Assembly (NCBI GenBank): GCA_018067325.1
Contig: JAGPUU010000374.1
Location: 1 to 9,700 of the forward strand
DNA length: 9,700 nucleotides
Direction of reading: 5' to 3'
Source: Amphritea sp.
GTDB lineage: Bacteria > Pseudomonadota > Gammaproteobacteria > Pseudomonadales > Balneatricaceae
A program made the translations under genes and the position numbers. The notes under the pieces were generated by a model. It searched no databases. It was not told the origin of the DNA and saw only the letters and a list, made by a program, of their open reading frames with translations. Shown in pieces: positions 1 through 7,508 of the stretch. How positions within the stretch are numbered: position 1 is the stretch's first letter; every line of letters starts with the position of its first letter.

Positions 1-1055
1 ATCATCTCGATTGCAGTCCAGGCCTCGAGCGCACCGCAAGCACCTAAGGTGTGTCCGGTATAACTTTTCAGTGAGCTAATCGGCGTGTCACCACCAAATA
101 CTGCGGCGGTTGCATGGCTTTCTGCGATATCGCCACGATCTGTCGCTGTACCATGAGCACTGACATAGCCAATATCGGTAGCAGACACCCCAGCATCTGT
201 CAGCGCCAGCCGCATCGCCTTTTCCATTGTCTCAGCATTAGGTTGAGTAACATGCTGCCCATCTGAGTTTGTACCAAAGCCTACAACCTCCGCATAGATG
301 CTGGCACCCCGATTCAAAGCATGCTCAAGCTCTTCCAGAATCAGCGTTCCGCCACCCTCTCCAATCACCAATCCATCCCTATCTTTATCAAACGGGCGCG
401 GTGATAGCTCCGGCGTATCATTGACCACACTGGTGGCAAACAACGTATCAAATACAGCCGCCTCAGTAGCACACAAGCCTTCGCTGCCCCCCGCCACCAT
501 CACCTGTTGCATACCGTATTTAATCGACTCGTAGGCGTAACCTATCCCCTGACTACCCGAGGTACACGCACTGGAGGTAGTGATAACCCGACCACGGATA
601 CCAAAATAAACGCCAATATTTACCGGGGCGGTATGCGCCATCATCTTCACATAGGAATTAGCATTCAAACCGTCTGATGAATGGTTAATCAACATATTGC
701 CAAAATCAATAAATGCTTTGGTATCTCCCGCCGAAGAGCCGAATGCGATACCTACCTGCCCCTGGCCCAATTTTTCAGAATTTAGCAGCCCTGCGTCGGC
801 GAGTGCTCGCTCAGTACTATAAACACCAAACTGTGCCACCCGTCCCATACTGCGAAGGTCTTTTCTTTTATAATGGGAAGGCATAGTAAAATCTAAAACA
901 GGCGCCGCCAGACGGGTATTAAGGCCCTCATAGATGTCCCATTCATCCATTCTGACAATACCCGTTTTTAATGCACTCAGACTTTCACTGATCGTTTGCC
1001 AGTCATTTCCGATCGGGGAGAAACCCGCCATCCCTGTTACAACAACACGCTTCAT
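1..1055 (-). CDS. apeR: Beta-ketoacyl-ACP synthase, FabF/ApeR-like (3' end cut by window edge)
   Basis: This is a condensing enzyme of the thiolase fold. It would perform decarboxylative Claisen condensation of malonyl-ACP with an acyl-ACP in polyene (or supporting fatty acid) assembly in the cytoplasm. The reading frame gives 351 residues before the left edge cuts it; about 50-60 C-terminal residues are missing compared with typical FabF proteins of about 410. The full catalytic triad is visible: Cys164 in a SSACTSG context, His301 in HGTATDRGD and His335 in YTGHTLGACGALEA. The N-terminus (MKRVVVTGMAGFSPIG) is typical of FabF. The ATG at 1055-1053 shares one base with the TAA stop of the reductase upstream (TAATG), so translation is probably coupled. 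Its place after a KS, dehydratase and reductase is the apeO-P-Q-R order of characterised aryl polyene clusters, where ApeR is a separate homodimeric KS. KS family membership is certain; the ApeR assignment rests on context. Confidence 0.93.
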   Translation of the reverse strand, partial: MKRVVVTGMAGFSPIGNDWQTISESLSALKTGIVRMDEWDIYEGLNTRLAAPVLDFTMPSHYKRKDLRSMGRVAQFGVYSTERALADAGLLNSEKLGQGQVGIAFGSSAGDTKAFIDFGNMLINHSSDGLNANSYVKMMAHTAPVNIGVYFGIRGRVITTSSACTSGSQGIGYAYESIKYGMQQVMVAGGSEGLCATEAAVFDTLFATSVVNDTPELSPRPFDKDRDGLVIGEGGGTLILEELEHALNRGASIYAEVVGFGTNSDGQHVTQPNAETMEKAMRLALTDAGVSATDIGYVSAHGTATDRGDIAESHATAAVFGGDTPISSLKSYTGHTLGACGALEAWTAIEM

Positions 1056-1780
1056 TAATACATCCCGCCATTTACAGATATTACCTGTCGGGTAATATAT
1101 CCAGCATCTGCAGACATAAGGAAACTGACCGTACCGGCCACCTCATCTATACTGCCTACCCGCTGCATAGGAATCATCTTCATCGCTTCATCTAGCGCTA
1201 GGTGCTCCGTCATTTCGGTTTCAATCAGGCCAGGGGAAACACAGTTCACTGTAATTTTCCGTTTTGCCAATTCCACGGCCAAAGCCTTTGTCGCGCCGAT
1301 AATACCTGCTTTTGCCGCGCTGTAATTAACCTGTCCACGGTTACCCATCTCACCAGATACCGATGATAGAGTGACTATTCGGCCGGCTTTTCGGCGCCGG
1401 ATCATCGACATAATTACCGGATGAAGAACATTATAAAAACCATCTAGATTGGTCCTTAATACCTCGTCCCATTCCTCCCCGGGTATGGCTGGAAAAGCAT
1501 TATCCCGTGCTACACCAGCATTGCAGACAACACCGTAGTAGCCTCCGAATTCTTCTGTATCCTGCTCTAGGACTTCGCGAGTCTGATCACGATTAGCAAT
1601 ATCAAACTGCAGAATCCTTACCTTTTGCCCAAGCTCCTGTATCTGAGCCGCTACCTGTTCAGCGTCCGCAAAATTAGAACGACAATGCAGCACAATATCA
1701 TAGCCATCCCGGGCTAATCTTAGTGCGATACCTTTACCGATACCTCTACTTGAACCGGTAATAAGAACTGTTCCCTTCAT
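1055..1780 (-). CDS. apeQ: 3-ketoacyl-ACP reductase, FabG/ApeQ-like (SDR family)
   Basis: This is a classical short-chain dehydrogenase/reductase of 241 residues that would reduce the 3-keto group after each condensation, using NAD(P)H. The Rossmann glycine motif TGSSRGIG is at residues 8-15 and the CNAG motif at about 86-89. The catalytic set is Asn111, Ser140, Tyr153 and Lys157, with the normal YxxxK spacing. The end (NGGMY) is typical of FabG. Length and motifs are complete, so it should be active. Arg34 after the second strand (HCRS) is compatible with NADPH preference. The ATG at 1780-1778 overlaps the dehydratase TGA in an ATGA junction, and a strong AGGGGG ribosome-binding site (1788-1793) lies 7 bases upstream. 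The enzyme class is secure. The specific role in polyene reduction is inferred from its place between the dehydratase and the second KS, which matches ApeQ. Confidence 0.95.
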   Translation of the reverse strand: MKGTVLITGSSRGIGKGIALRLARDGYDIVLHCRSNFADAEQVAAQIQELGQKVRILQFDIANRDQTREVLEQDTEEFGGYYGVVCNAGVARDNAFPAIPGEEWDEVLRTNLDGFYNVLHPVIMSMIRRRKAGRIVTLSSVSGEMGNRGQVNYSAAKAGIIGATKALAVELAKRKITVNCVSPGLIETEMTEHLALDEAMKMIPMQRVGSIDEVAGTVSFLMSADAGYITRQVISVNGGMY

Positions 1781-2229
1781 TCACTTGCCCCCTGTAAAAA
1801 CTGTTCCGCATCCTCGGGCTGAAAAACATTCAAGCTCGCTGTGGCGGTATAACTATTCGCTTGCAGATGACACTCGAAGGCACTCAATCCATTGTCAGCC
1901 TGCATATTCCTAATCACTTTCAGCTCTAGTTGGTCACCAAGCAGAAAATAATCAGCACTACAAATATACTTACGTGTTCCCAACAAAAAACCCAGCTTGG
2001 GTGATTCACCGTTGAGCCTCTCCTGCAATCCAGCAAAAGCACCGATAGCCTGAGCCAGGTATTCCAGACCAACCCATGCGGGTACACCTTTCGAATCAGC
2101 AAACATTGAATCCTGAGTGATCACTACCTGAGCAGACAACCAGTCTTCACCATGACCCGTGATTGATGTTAACAGGCTCATTCGCCCCGAGTGAGGCACC
2201 AGATCAGCTACCTGGTATTCAGATATCAT
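1777..2229 (-). CDS. apeP: Hotdog-fold 3-hydroxyacyl-ACP dehydratase, ApeP-like
   Basis: This 150-residue protein looks like the FabZ/ApeP group of hotdog dehydratases, which remove water from 3-hydroxyacyl-ACP to form the trans double bonds of the polyene. Residues 11-20 (VPHSGRMSLL) correspond to the conserved PHR-type start of FabZ proteins. Residues 50-61 (PAWVGLEYLAQA) correspond to the central-helix segment, with Glu56 at the FabZ catalytic acid position. The residue just before the conserved Phe43, where FabZ has its catalytic His, appears to be Met42, so the active site differs from canonical FabZ by eye alignment. The ATG at 2229-2227 shares one base with the TAA of the upstream KS, and a GAGG site (2238-2241) lies 8 bases before it. 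Gene order KS-DH-KR-KS supports ApeP. A divergent or accessory subunit working with another dehydratase outside the window (ApeI type) is a reasonable alternative. Confidence 0.88.
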   Translation of the reverse strand: MISEYQVADLVPHSGRMSLLTSITGHGEDWLSAQVVITQDSMFADSKGVPAWVGLEYLAQAIGAFAGLQERLNGESPKLGFLLGTRKYICSADYFLLGDQLELKVIRNMQADNGLSAFECHLQANSYTATASLNVFQPEDAEQFLQGASE

Positions 2230-3395
2230 TACAATCGCCTCAATATCAGAGATATATTATTGCCACCAAAAGCAAATGAGTTACTCAACATATATTCCTG
2301 CTGCTCATCTGCCGTGGATTCAGCCACAAGGTTGATGGCAGGCAGATCAGGGTCGGAGTCACCATCCCAGTAATGCGGAGGTATAAACCCCTCCCGCAGC
2401 GCCAACCAACCGATAGCCGCTTCAAGTGCGCCTGCAGCGCCCAGAGTGTGTCCGGTAAAGGGCTTAGTTGAACTACAACGCACTTGCGTACCAAAGACTT
2501 CAGCTACCGCTCTCGACTCCATCTGATCGTTCAGAGGTGTCGCTGTACCATGCAGGTTAATATAGCTAATCTTTTCCGCTGGGATTCCCGCATCTGCTAA
2601 TGCCGCGGACATGCACCTCACCGCACCGGCTCCTGAAGGGTCTGGCGCAGAGATATGATGGGCATCGGAGCTTTCGCCAACCCCCACAAGCTCAACGCCT
2701 TCAGCCTCGGCAGTAACCAGAAATAGTGCTGCGGCTTCACCGATGTTGATACCATTCCGATTAGCGCTAAACGGGTTACAAGGCTGCTTGCTGACCGCTT
2801 CCAGTGACGAAAACCCCTGTACTGTCAGGTAGCACATTGTATCTACACCACCCGCAATCACGGCATCACAGAGACCTGATCGCAGCAGTCTGCGAGCAGA
2901 TGCCAGCGCTTTACTGCCGGAAGAACAGGCCGTAGATATGCCGAATACAGGCCCACTAACATCCAACTGCTTCGCCACAAAGGCCGCCGTTGCACCCATC
3001 TCCTGAAGACCATAATCATACTCGCCAGGCACTTGTCCCGTTACCGCCCGCTGATTAATAAAACCTTCACTATCGCCAATACCCGAAGTGGACGTTCCTA
3101 CGACAACCCCGATGCGATTAGCCCCATAACGCTTAACGGCAACATCGATTTCACTGCGCATCTGATGCAACGCAGCTAAAGCAAAGCGATTATTTCGACT
3201 CTGCCATTTCGGCTCACTAAATGGAACTCCTGGTAACTCACCGTCATACAACCCCAAAGGGAGTTGCTGTCCGGGGCTAAACTGATCAGTCAAGGTTAAT
3301 CCCGGCTGACCAGATCTGAGTAAATCACAGACCTGTTCAGGCGAATCTCCCATCGCGCTGAGCATTGCCATTGCATTGAGGTAACATCCTCTCAA
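2229..3395 (-). CDS. apeO: Beta-ketoacyl-ACP synthase, ApeO-like, with TTG start
   Basis: This is a 388-residue ketosynthase, slightly shorter than FabF, with a complete triad: Cys157 in GISTACSSGS, His282 in LHGTATPLND and His316 in KPFTGHTLGAAGALEA. The C-terminal SNSFAFGGNN motif (371-380) is intact. In aryl polyene clusters ApeO is the catalytic KS that pairs with a chain-length factor (ApeC) to elongate the polyene; that partner is not in the window. The chosen start is a TTG at 3395-3393 that overlaps the upstream TGA (TTGA), preceded 9 bases away by AAGGA (3405-3409). It keeps the family-typical CYLNAMAML N-terminus. The first in-frame ATGs are codons 9 and 11, and starting there would remove part of the first strand. 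An ATG at 3387-3385 is out of frame. Enzyme class is certain; identity as the elongating KS is inferred from order. Confidence 0.93.
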   Translation of the reverse strand: MRGCYLNAMAMLSAMGDSPEQVCDLLRSGQPGLTLTDQFSPGQQLPLGLYDGELPGVPFSEPKWQSRNNRFALAALHQMRSEIDVAVKRYGANRIGVVVGTSTSGIGDSEGFINQRAVTGQVPGEYDYGLQEMGATAAFVAKQLDVSGPVFGISTACSSGSKALASARRLLRSGLCDAVIAGGVDTMCYLTVQGFSSLEAVSKQPCNPFSANRNGINIGEAAALFLVTAEAEGVELVGVGESSDAHHISAPDPSGAGAVRCMSAALADAGIPAEKISYINLHGTATPLNDQMESRAVAEVFGTQVRCSSTKPFTGHTLGAAGALEAAIGWLALREGFIPPHYWDGDSDPDLPAINLVAESTADEQQEYMLSNSFAFGGNNISLILRRL

Positions 3396-3973
3396 AGTAA
3401 CAAGTCCTTCTGTTCAAGGGTCTCAATTAGAACCCGATATTTGGCCAGGTAGTTATATATATTGATCTGCTGTCCTTCGTAACGAACATCCAACCACAGA
3501 TTATCGTTATGCGTCAGCTGACGTCGTCCATCGGTTATATCTATCTTCCAACCCTGCTCCGAACGGTAATTATTCTGCAAAGCATCGCTCGGCCAGAGCG
3601 CGAATTGAATCAGCGCCAGTATATCTTTACCCGGCAGTTCAATCGAGGGCACCATTCGCTGTTCCAGCTGCTCTCCATCAAATTCAAGGTACAACAGCTG
3701 CTGCCCCGTTGGCAGTAAAGCAACCAGTTTAGCCTGCTCATAGGTAAACCGGCCAATCGCAATAAACTGTTTTTGCTGCCCCCAACTACTCAAAGTTACA
3801 CGTTGAGTCAGCAACACCGGTGAAGGCCCCTGTGCAGGCTGCAACAGTAACATCTCAGCCGGACTCTCAACGGTAACTGCACTAAAGCTACTACAACCTG
3901 CCAGTAAGAGCAGAAGTAATACACAACCCGTTCTGATCAGCTGTGTCTTCAATTGCGAAATCCATTGCAACAT
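3392..3973 (-). CDS. DUF3261-type outer-membrane lipoprotein of the aryl polyene cluster
   Basis: This is a 193-residue predicted lipoprotein. Residues 1-26 form a signal peptide with a long leucine run (18-24), followed by the lipobox LAGC with the lipidated Cys27. Position +2 is Ser rather than Asp, so sorting to the outer membrane by the Lol pathway is expected. The mature part is a soluble, beta-rich-looking domain of about 165 residues with no enzymatic motif that I can recognise. It resembles the DUF3261 family, which is regularly found between the MMPL exporter and the ketosynthase in aryl polyene clusters and has no established biochemical function. The ATG (3973-3971) lies inside the end of the flavoprotein gene (25-base overlap), and its TGA overlaps the TTG start of the next KS. 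Its likely role is outer-membrane anchoring or acceptance of the exported polyene lipid, an inference from neighbours only. Confidence 0.85.
   Translation of the reverse strand: MLQWISQLKTQLIRTGCVLLLLLLAGCSSFSAVTVESPAEMLLLQPAQGPSPVLLTQRVTLSSWGQQKQFIAIGRFTYEQAKLVALLPTGQQLLYLEFDGEQLEQRMVPSIELPGKDILALIQFALWPSDALQNNYRSEQGWKIDITDGRRQLTHNDNLWLDVRYEGQQINIYNYLAKYRVLIETLEQKDLLL
3405..3409 (-). promoter_or_regulatory. Ribosome-binding site deciding the TTG start of the ApeO-like KS
   Basis: AAGGA on the minus strand lies 9 bases before TTG at 3395-3393, inside the last codons of the lipoprotein gene. It supports initiation at TTG over the in-frame ATG codons 9 and 11. Confidence 0.55.
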
Positions 3974-5193
3974 AGCTCTGCCAAGGTAGTCAGGCGATCT
4001 GGATCCCGAACATAAGGATTTTCAGTATCCCAGGCGTAACCCGCCAGAATCGAACTGATCATCTCTTTGATCTGATTACTTTTATCTTCTGCAAAAATAA
4101 CATCCTGCAAGCGACCATCATACCAACCTTCGACAAAAGCCCTAAAGGTATCAACTCCCTGCATCAGAGGAATCGCATATTCTGCCTTCCAGTCAGGCTG
4201 CAACCCCTGAAGCTGCTGATGCACCACCTCTGCAGCAAGCGACGCCGACTTCAAAGCGATAGTAACACCGGAAGAAAATACCGGATCGAGAAATTCGCCG
4301 GCATTACCCAGCAGCGCAAAGCGCTCGCCATAGAGGGTTTCAACATCACATGAATAACCATCAATGATACCTACAGGTGTATCAAACGCTGCGTTTTCTA
4401 GAACCCTCTTTAGCATTCCACCTTCGGCAATGAACTGCTGAAGAATTTCACCCTCTGTTCCCTCCAGGCCGACATACATCTCCCTCGGCAAAACAACGCC
4501 CGCAGACGCGCGACCATTACTAAAAGGAATTAGCCAATACCAGACGTTTCGATGCTCTGGGTGAACGGTAATCAATATCTTATTCCGATCAAAGGAGGTA
4601 TCGGTGATATTGTCTTCTATATGCGTAAACAGCGAAACTCGCGAAGCAAGCGCTGAGGATTTTTCCAACTGCATCAGACGAGGGAGAACCCGACCAAAGC
4701 CACTACCATCGAGAATAAATGCGGCGCTAACCTGAAACACTGAACCATCATCAGAGATAACGTCGACCTGCATCGCATCCGCTACCGTTTCTACTGCAAC
4801 AACAGTCTGACCATAACGAATTTCAACCCCACGGGAACTGGCACAATCCGCCAAGATTTTATCGAAGCGGTCTCTTTGTACCTGAAAGGTAGTACCCCAA
4901 CCCGAGGAAAACTTTTGTCGAAAATCAAAACAATCATAATCATCTGCACGGGTAAATGCAGCGCCATTCTTATATTGGAAACCTGCCTCAACAACCGCCT
5001 GCAGCATGCCCGCCTGCTCGAGAAACTCCATGCTCTGAGGCAACAGACTCTCACCGATTGAAAAACGGGGGAAGTGCTCTTTTTCCAAGACTAAAACCTT
5101 GTAGCCATAGTCCGCTAATAATGAAGAAGCCACAGCCCCTGAGGGACCTGCGCCGATAACAACGACGTCGTAACATCCCTGTGAAACAGTCAT
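3949..5193 (-). CDS. FAD-dependent halogenase-like oxidoreductase
   Basis: This is a 414-residue flavoprotein of the flavin-dependent halogenase/geranylgeranyl-reductase superfamily. Residues 9-19 hold the FAD-binding VVVIGAGPSG motif, and 41-51 the FPRFSIGESLL segment typical of halogenase-like enzymes. Lys75 in GFQYKNGAAF sits where the catalytic lysine of phenolic or carrier-bound-substrate halogenases occurs. Residues 218-223 read WYWLIP, an exact match to WxWxIP, the hallmark used to separate halogenases from monooxygenases. Residues 296-310 (GNAGEFLDPVFSSGV) are the second FAD-binding region. These features suggest chlorination or bromination of the aryl head group, or otherwise an oxidation or reduction of the polyene. 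Similar genes in aryl polyene clusters are often annotated only as NAD(P)/FAD-dependent oxidoreductase. The ATG overlaps the exporter stop (ATGA) and has a GGAG site (5202-5205) 8 bases upstream. The fold is secure; halogenation is not proven. Confidence 0.85.
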   Translation of the reverse strand: MTVSQGCYDVVVIGAGPSGAVASSLLADYGYKVLVLEKEHFPRFSIGESLLPQSMEFLEQAGMLQAVVEAGFQYKNGAAFTRADDYDCFDFRQKFSSGWGTTFQVQRDRFDKILADCASSRGVEIRYGQTVVAVETVADAMQVDVISDDGSVFQVSAAFILDGSGFGRVLPRLMQLEKSSALASRVSLFTHIEDNITDTSFDRNKILITVHPEHRNVWYWLIPFSNGRASAGVVLPREMYVGLEGTEGEILQQFIAEGGMLKRVLENAAFDTPVGIIDGYSCDVETLYGERFALLGNAGEFLDPVFSSGVTIALKSASLAAEVVHQQLQGLQPDWKAEYAIPLMQGVDTFRAFVEGWYDGRLQDVIFAEDKSNQIKEMISSILAGYAWDTENPYVRDPDRLTTLAELCCNGFRN

Positions 5194-7508
5194 GCTTTAA
5201 TCTCCGGTTGTAGCCTTCGCATCAGTGGCGCGATCAACCAGACCAAACAGAGCCCGGGTAACACGATGATGCCAAAATGATAAAGTACGGGGGTTTTGCT
5301 AAAGGTTAATAACCCAAATGCCAGTAGACTGGTCACAGCCGACAAGCTGACAGCCAACCAGGTATGATCACTATCGCCAGACTCATAGAGGAAAATCCCC
5401 ATATCCAGGCCGATACCCAATACCAGCATTAGGGCAATCAGGTTAAACAGGTTATAACCACCATCACTGAGTATCAGCGTCGCAAAAGTGATCAATGATG
5501 CTGTCAACGGTGGCAGGATAATGCGCCAAAGATCGGTGCGATATCGAATCGCCAGAAGGCTTACGACTAAGCCATATGCAATCAATAACCACTGAATAAT
5601 CTGTTGCCGATAGCCGGACAACAGATTACTAATGCTTTCGACGCGATCAACCCAGTAAACCCCGGGCTCGTTATCGGTCAATAATTGCAGCTGCATTTTC
5701 AAGTCTGAGTTCAAAGTCCCCTTCAAACGAATAATGGTAGCCACTGCCCCTTGAGTATTACTGACAAGCAACGAACGCCATCCCTCACTAGCCTGTAATT
5801 CCTGCCATTCAGTCGGTGTCATAGACTGAGTACCCCCCCGCTCAAGCTCTGTTTCAACATTCAGTAGCTGAGACTCAGAAAAGCGAAGAACCGCGGCTAT
5901 CTCCGGCAGGTATTGCCGATACAGATCACGAACTAAGTTATTGTTTTCAGATTGCCGATGCAATGACGGAAGCAGCTGGGACAAGGCCTGATAACCTTGC
6001 AATCCAGACGGATCGACTAATGTCTGCAAGACTGGTAATAACCGCTCCTCAGTTTGCAGTACCGTTTCAACACTAGTCCCCGTAATCAGGATAAACTCTG
6101 AGCTGCTACTATTTCCCAGCAGCTGTTGCACCCGACGATCTTCATCCAACAGTTCAGTGGAAGAGGTCTGCAGAAGGCGAATATCATCCTGTGACTGTCC
6201 CTGCCATATAATGACCAGACTGATAACTGATACCAGGATAAAACCCACCATCAATAGTGGCTGGGATTCCAGATGTGGATAACCTTTTCGCCATCGGTTT
6301 AACAGCGCCGCAGAAGGTAGCGCTTTCACAGCTTTCCCGTTGCTGATAAAGGGAAGCCAAAGCAGTACCGTCAACCAGGCAGCCGTTAACCCGGTGACAG
6401 AGAACACCGCCATCTGGCGTAAACCAGGAAACGGCGCCAACGCCAGTGCCGCATAGGCAATCACACTGGAAACTAACCCTAATAACAGGCCTGCAAATAG
6501 TTTTTTCACTACCCTATCTGCAGGCTGCACCTGTCTTTCACAGAGAAAGTGCAGCGCATAATCGACAGAAACCCCCACCAGCCCAGCTCCAAAAGCCAGT
6601 GTTATCAGGTGAATCTTGCCAAAGATCAATAATGTCACAGCACTGGCCATCAGGCAGCCAATCAAAACCGGAAGTAAAACAGAGCCTAGCGAGCTGATAC
6701 GTTTAAAAACCAACAGCATCAGCAATACGATGCCCAGCAAAGATCCCAGTCCTATCGTTGATATCTCAACTTTGGCCTGTTGGGCACCGGCAGCCGCGTG
6801 CCAGATTAAACCGGAGCGATACAGCTGAACACCGAGCTGCTCCAGTGCCTGATCGAGAGGATCAACCACCGCCAATACCCGTTGCTGTATCGGCAGAGAG
6901 AATGGATCACTATCTAAGCTAAGACGGATAAGATAGGAAGGCTGCTCGGCCGCAGTCAGTCGAAACAACCCCTGCTCCAAGGTTAGCTGCAAACCAGATT
7001 GCTGTGCCATCTGTAGATCTGCATAAAGTGCAAAAGGATCCCGGATCGGATCCTGAGCACTACCTGATAGCGGGCTGAATAGTCGCTGTAACGCCAACTG
7101 ATACTGCTGCTTACCCTGCCCGTCTAATAACCTGTTGCGTACCGCATCACTCAGCACACTGAAACGGAATGGATACAACTCATCGCCGACAACCGCTGAA
7201 TCATCCAACTGCCAGTCTATGCGAGCGATATCAGACAATGAAACTAATCGTTTCGCCGCCATAGCGACCGCTTTACGGGCAACCTCTCGCTCCGAAGCGG
7301 AGATAACCAATAATATTTGTCCGGAAAAATCACTGGCTAGCTTATCAACCGCCTGGCTAATCTCCGGTCGCTGCTCAGTAACCGGTAAGAGAGCCATCAG
7401 ACTACTATCAAATGACGGCCCTTGCCTGATTGCTGCTATCACCACGCCCATGACCATAATGAGCCATAGCAGAGCAACCAAGCGTCCTTTTTGTAGCGCA
7501 ATCATCAT
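5190..7508 (-). CDS. MMPL/RND-superfamily exporter (ApeM-like)
   Basis: This 772-residue inner-membrane transporter has the duplicated RND layout. There is one TM helix at about 10-28, then a large periplasmic domain (about 30-248) and five helices (about 252-388). The second half repeats this: TM at about 415-435, a periplasmic domain (440-635) and five helices (637-762). The candidate proton-relay aspartates are Asp316 in GVSVDYALHF (TM4) and Asp702 in GIGLDMGIFLYE (TM10). It is complete and has no frameshift. MMPL proteins move lipids and lipid-linked products out of the inner membrane, and this one lies next to a LolA-like carrier and a lipoprotein, so it probably extracts the polyene-lipid for transfer across the periplasm. 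The start ATG overlaps the LolA-like TGA (ATGA). The ATG is followed by a second ATG codon, and no strong ribosome-binding site is seen, so coupled translation is likely. Confidence 0.93.
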   Translation of the reverse strand: MMIALQKGRLVALLWLIMVMGVVIAAIRQGPSFDSSLMALLPVTEQRPEISQAVDKLASDFSGQILLVISASEREVARKAVAMAAKRLVSLSDIARIDWQLDDSAVVGDELYPFRFSVLSDAVRNRLLDGQGKQQYQLALQRLFSPLSGSAQDPIRDPFALYADLQMAQQSGLQLTLEQGLFRLTAAEQPSYLIRLSLDSDPFSLPIQQRVLAVVDPLDQALEQLGVQLYRSGLIWHAAAGAQQAKVEISTIGLGSLLGIVLLMLLVFKRISSLGSVLLPVLIGCLMASAVTLLIFGKIHLITLAFGAGLVGVSVDYALHFLCERQVQPADRVVKKLFAGLLLGLVSSVIAYAALALAPFPGLRQMAVFSVTGLTAAWLTVLLWLPFISNGKAVKALPSAALLNRWRKGYPHLESQPLLMVGFILVSVISLVIIWQGQSQDDIRLLQTSSTELLDEDRRVQQLLGNSSSSEFILITGTSVETVLQTEERLLPVLQTLVDPSGLQGYQALSQLLPSLHRQSENNNLVRDLYRQYLPEIAAVLRFSESQLLNVETELERGGTQSMTPTEWQELQASEGWRSLLVSNTQGAVATIIRLKGTLNSDLKMQLQLLTDNEPGVYWVDRVESISNLLSGYRQQIIQWLLIAYGLVVSLLAIRYRTDLWRIILPPLTASLITFATLILSDGGYNLFNLIALMLVLGIGLDMGIFLYESGDSDHTWLAVSLSAVTSLLAFGLLTFSKTPVLYHFGIIVLPGLCLVWLIAPLMRRLQPEIKA

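Noticed and set aside
298..534. Plus-strand open frame of 78 codons
   Set aside because: It lies wholly opposite the ketosynthase whose catalytic residues are intact; its protein has low-complexity composition and no family features.
5833..5839. Run of seven C (G7 on the coding strand) inside the exporter gene, possible phase-variation tract
   Set aside because: The frame is intact and the tract is short and isolated; phase-variable tracts are usually longer.
7037..7053. Palindrome-like repeat of GGATCC/GGATC in the exporter gene
   Set aside because: It encodes the repeated Asp-Pro residues of the periplasmic domain and has no loop or U-tract expected of a terminator.
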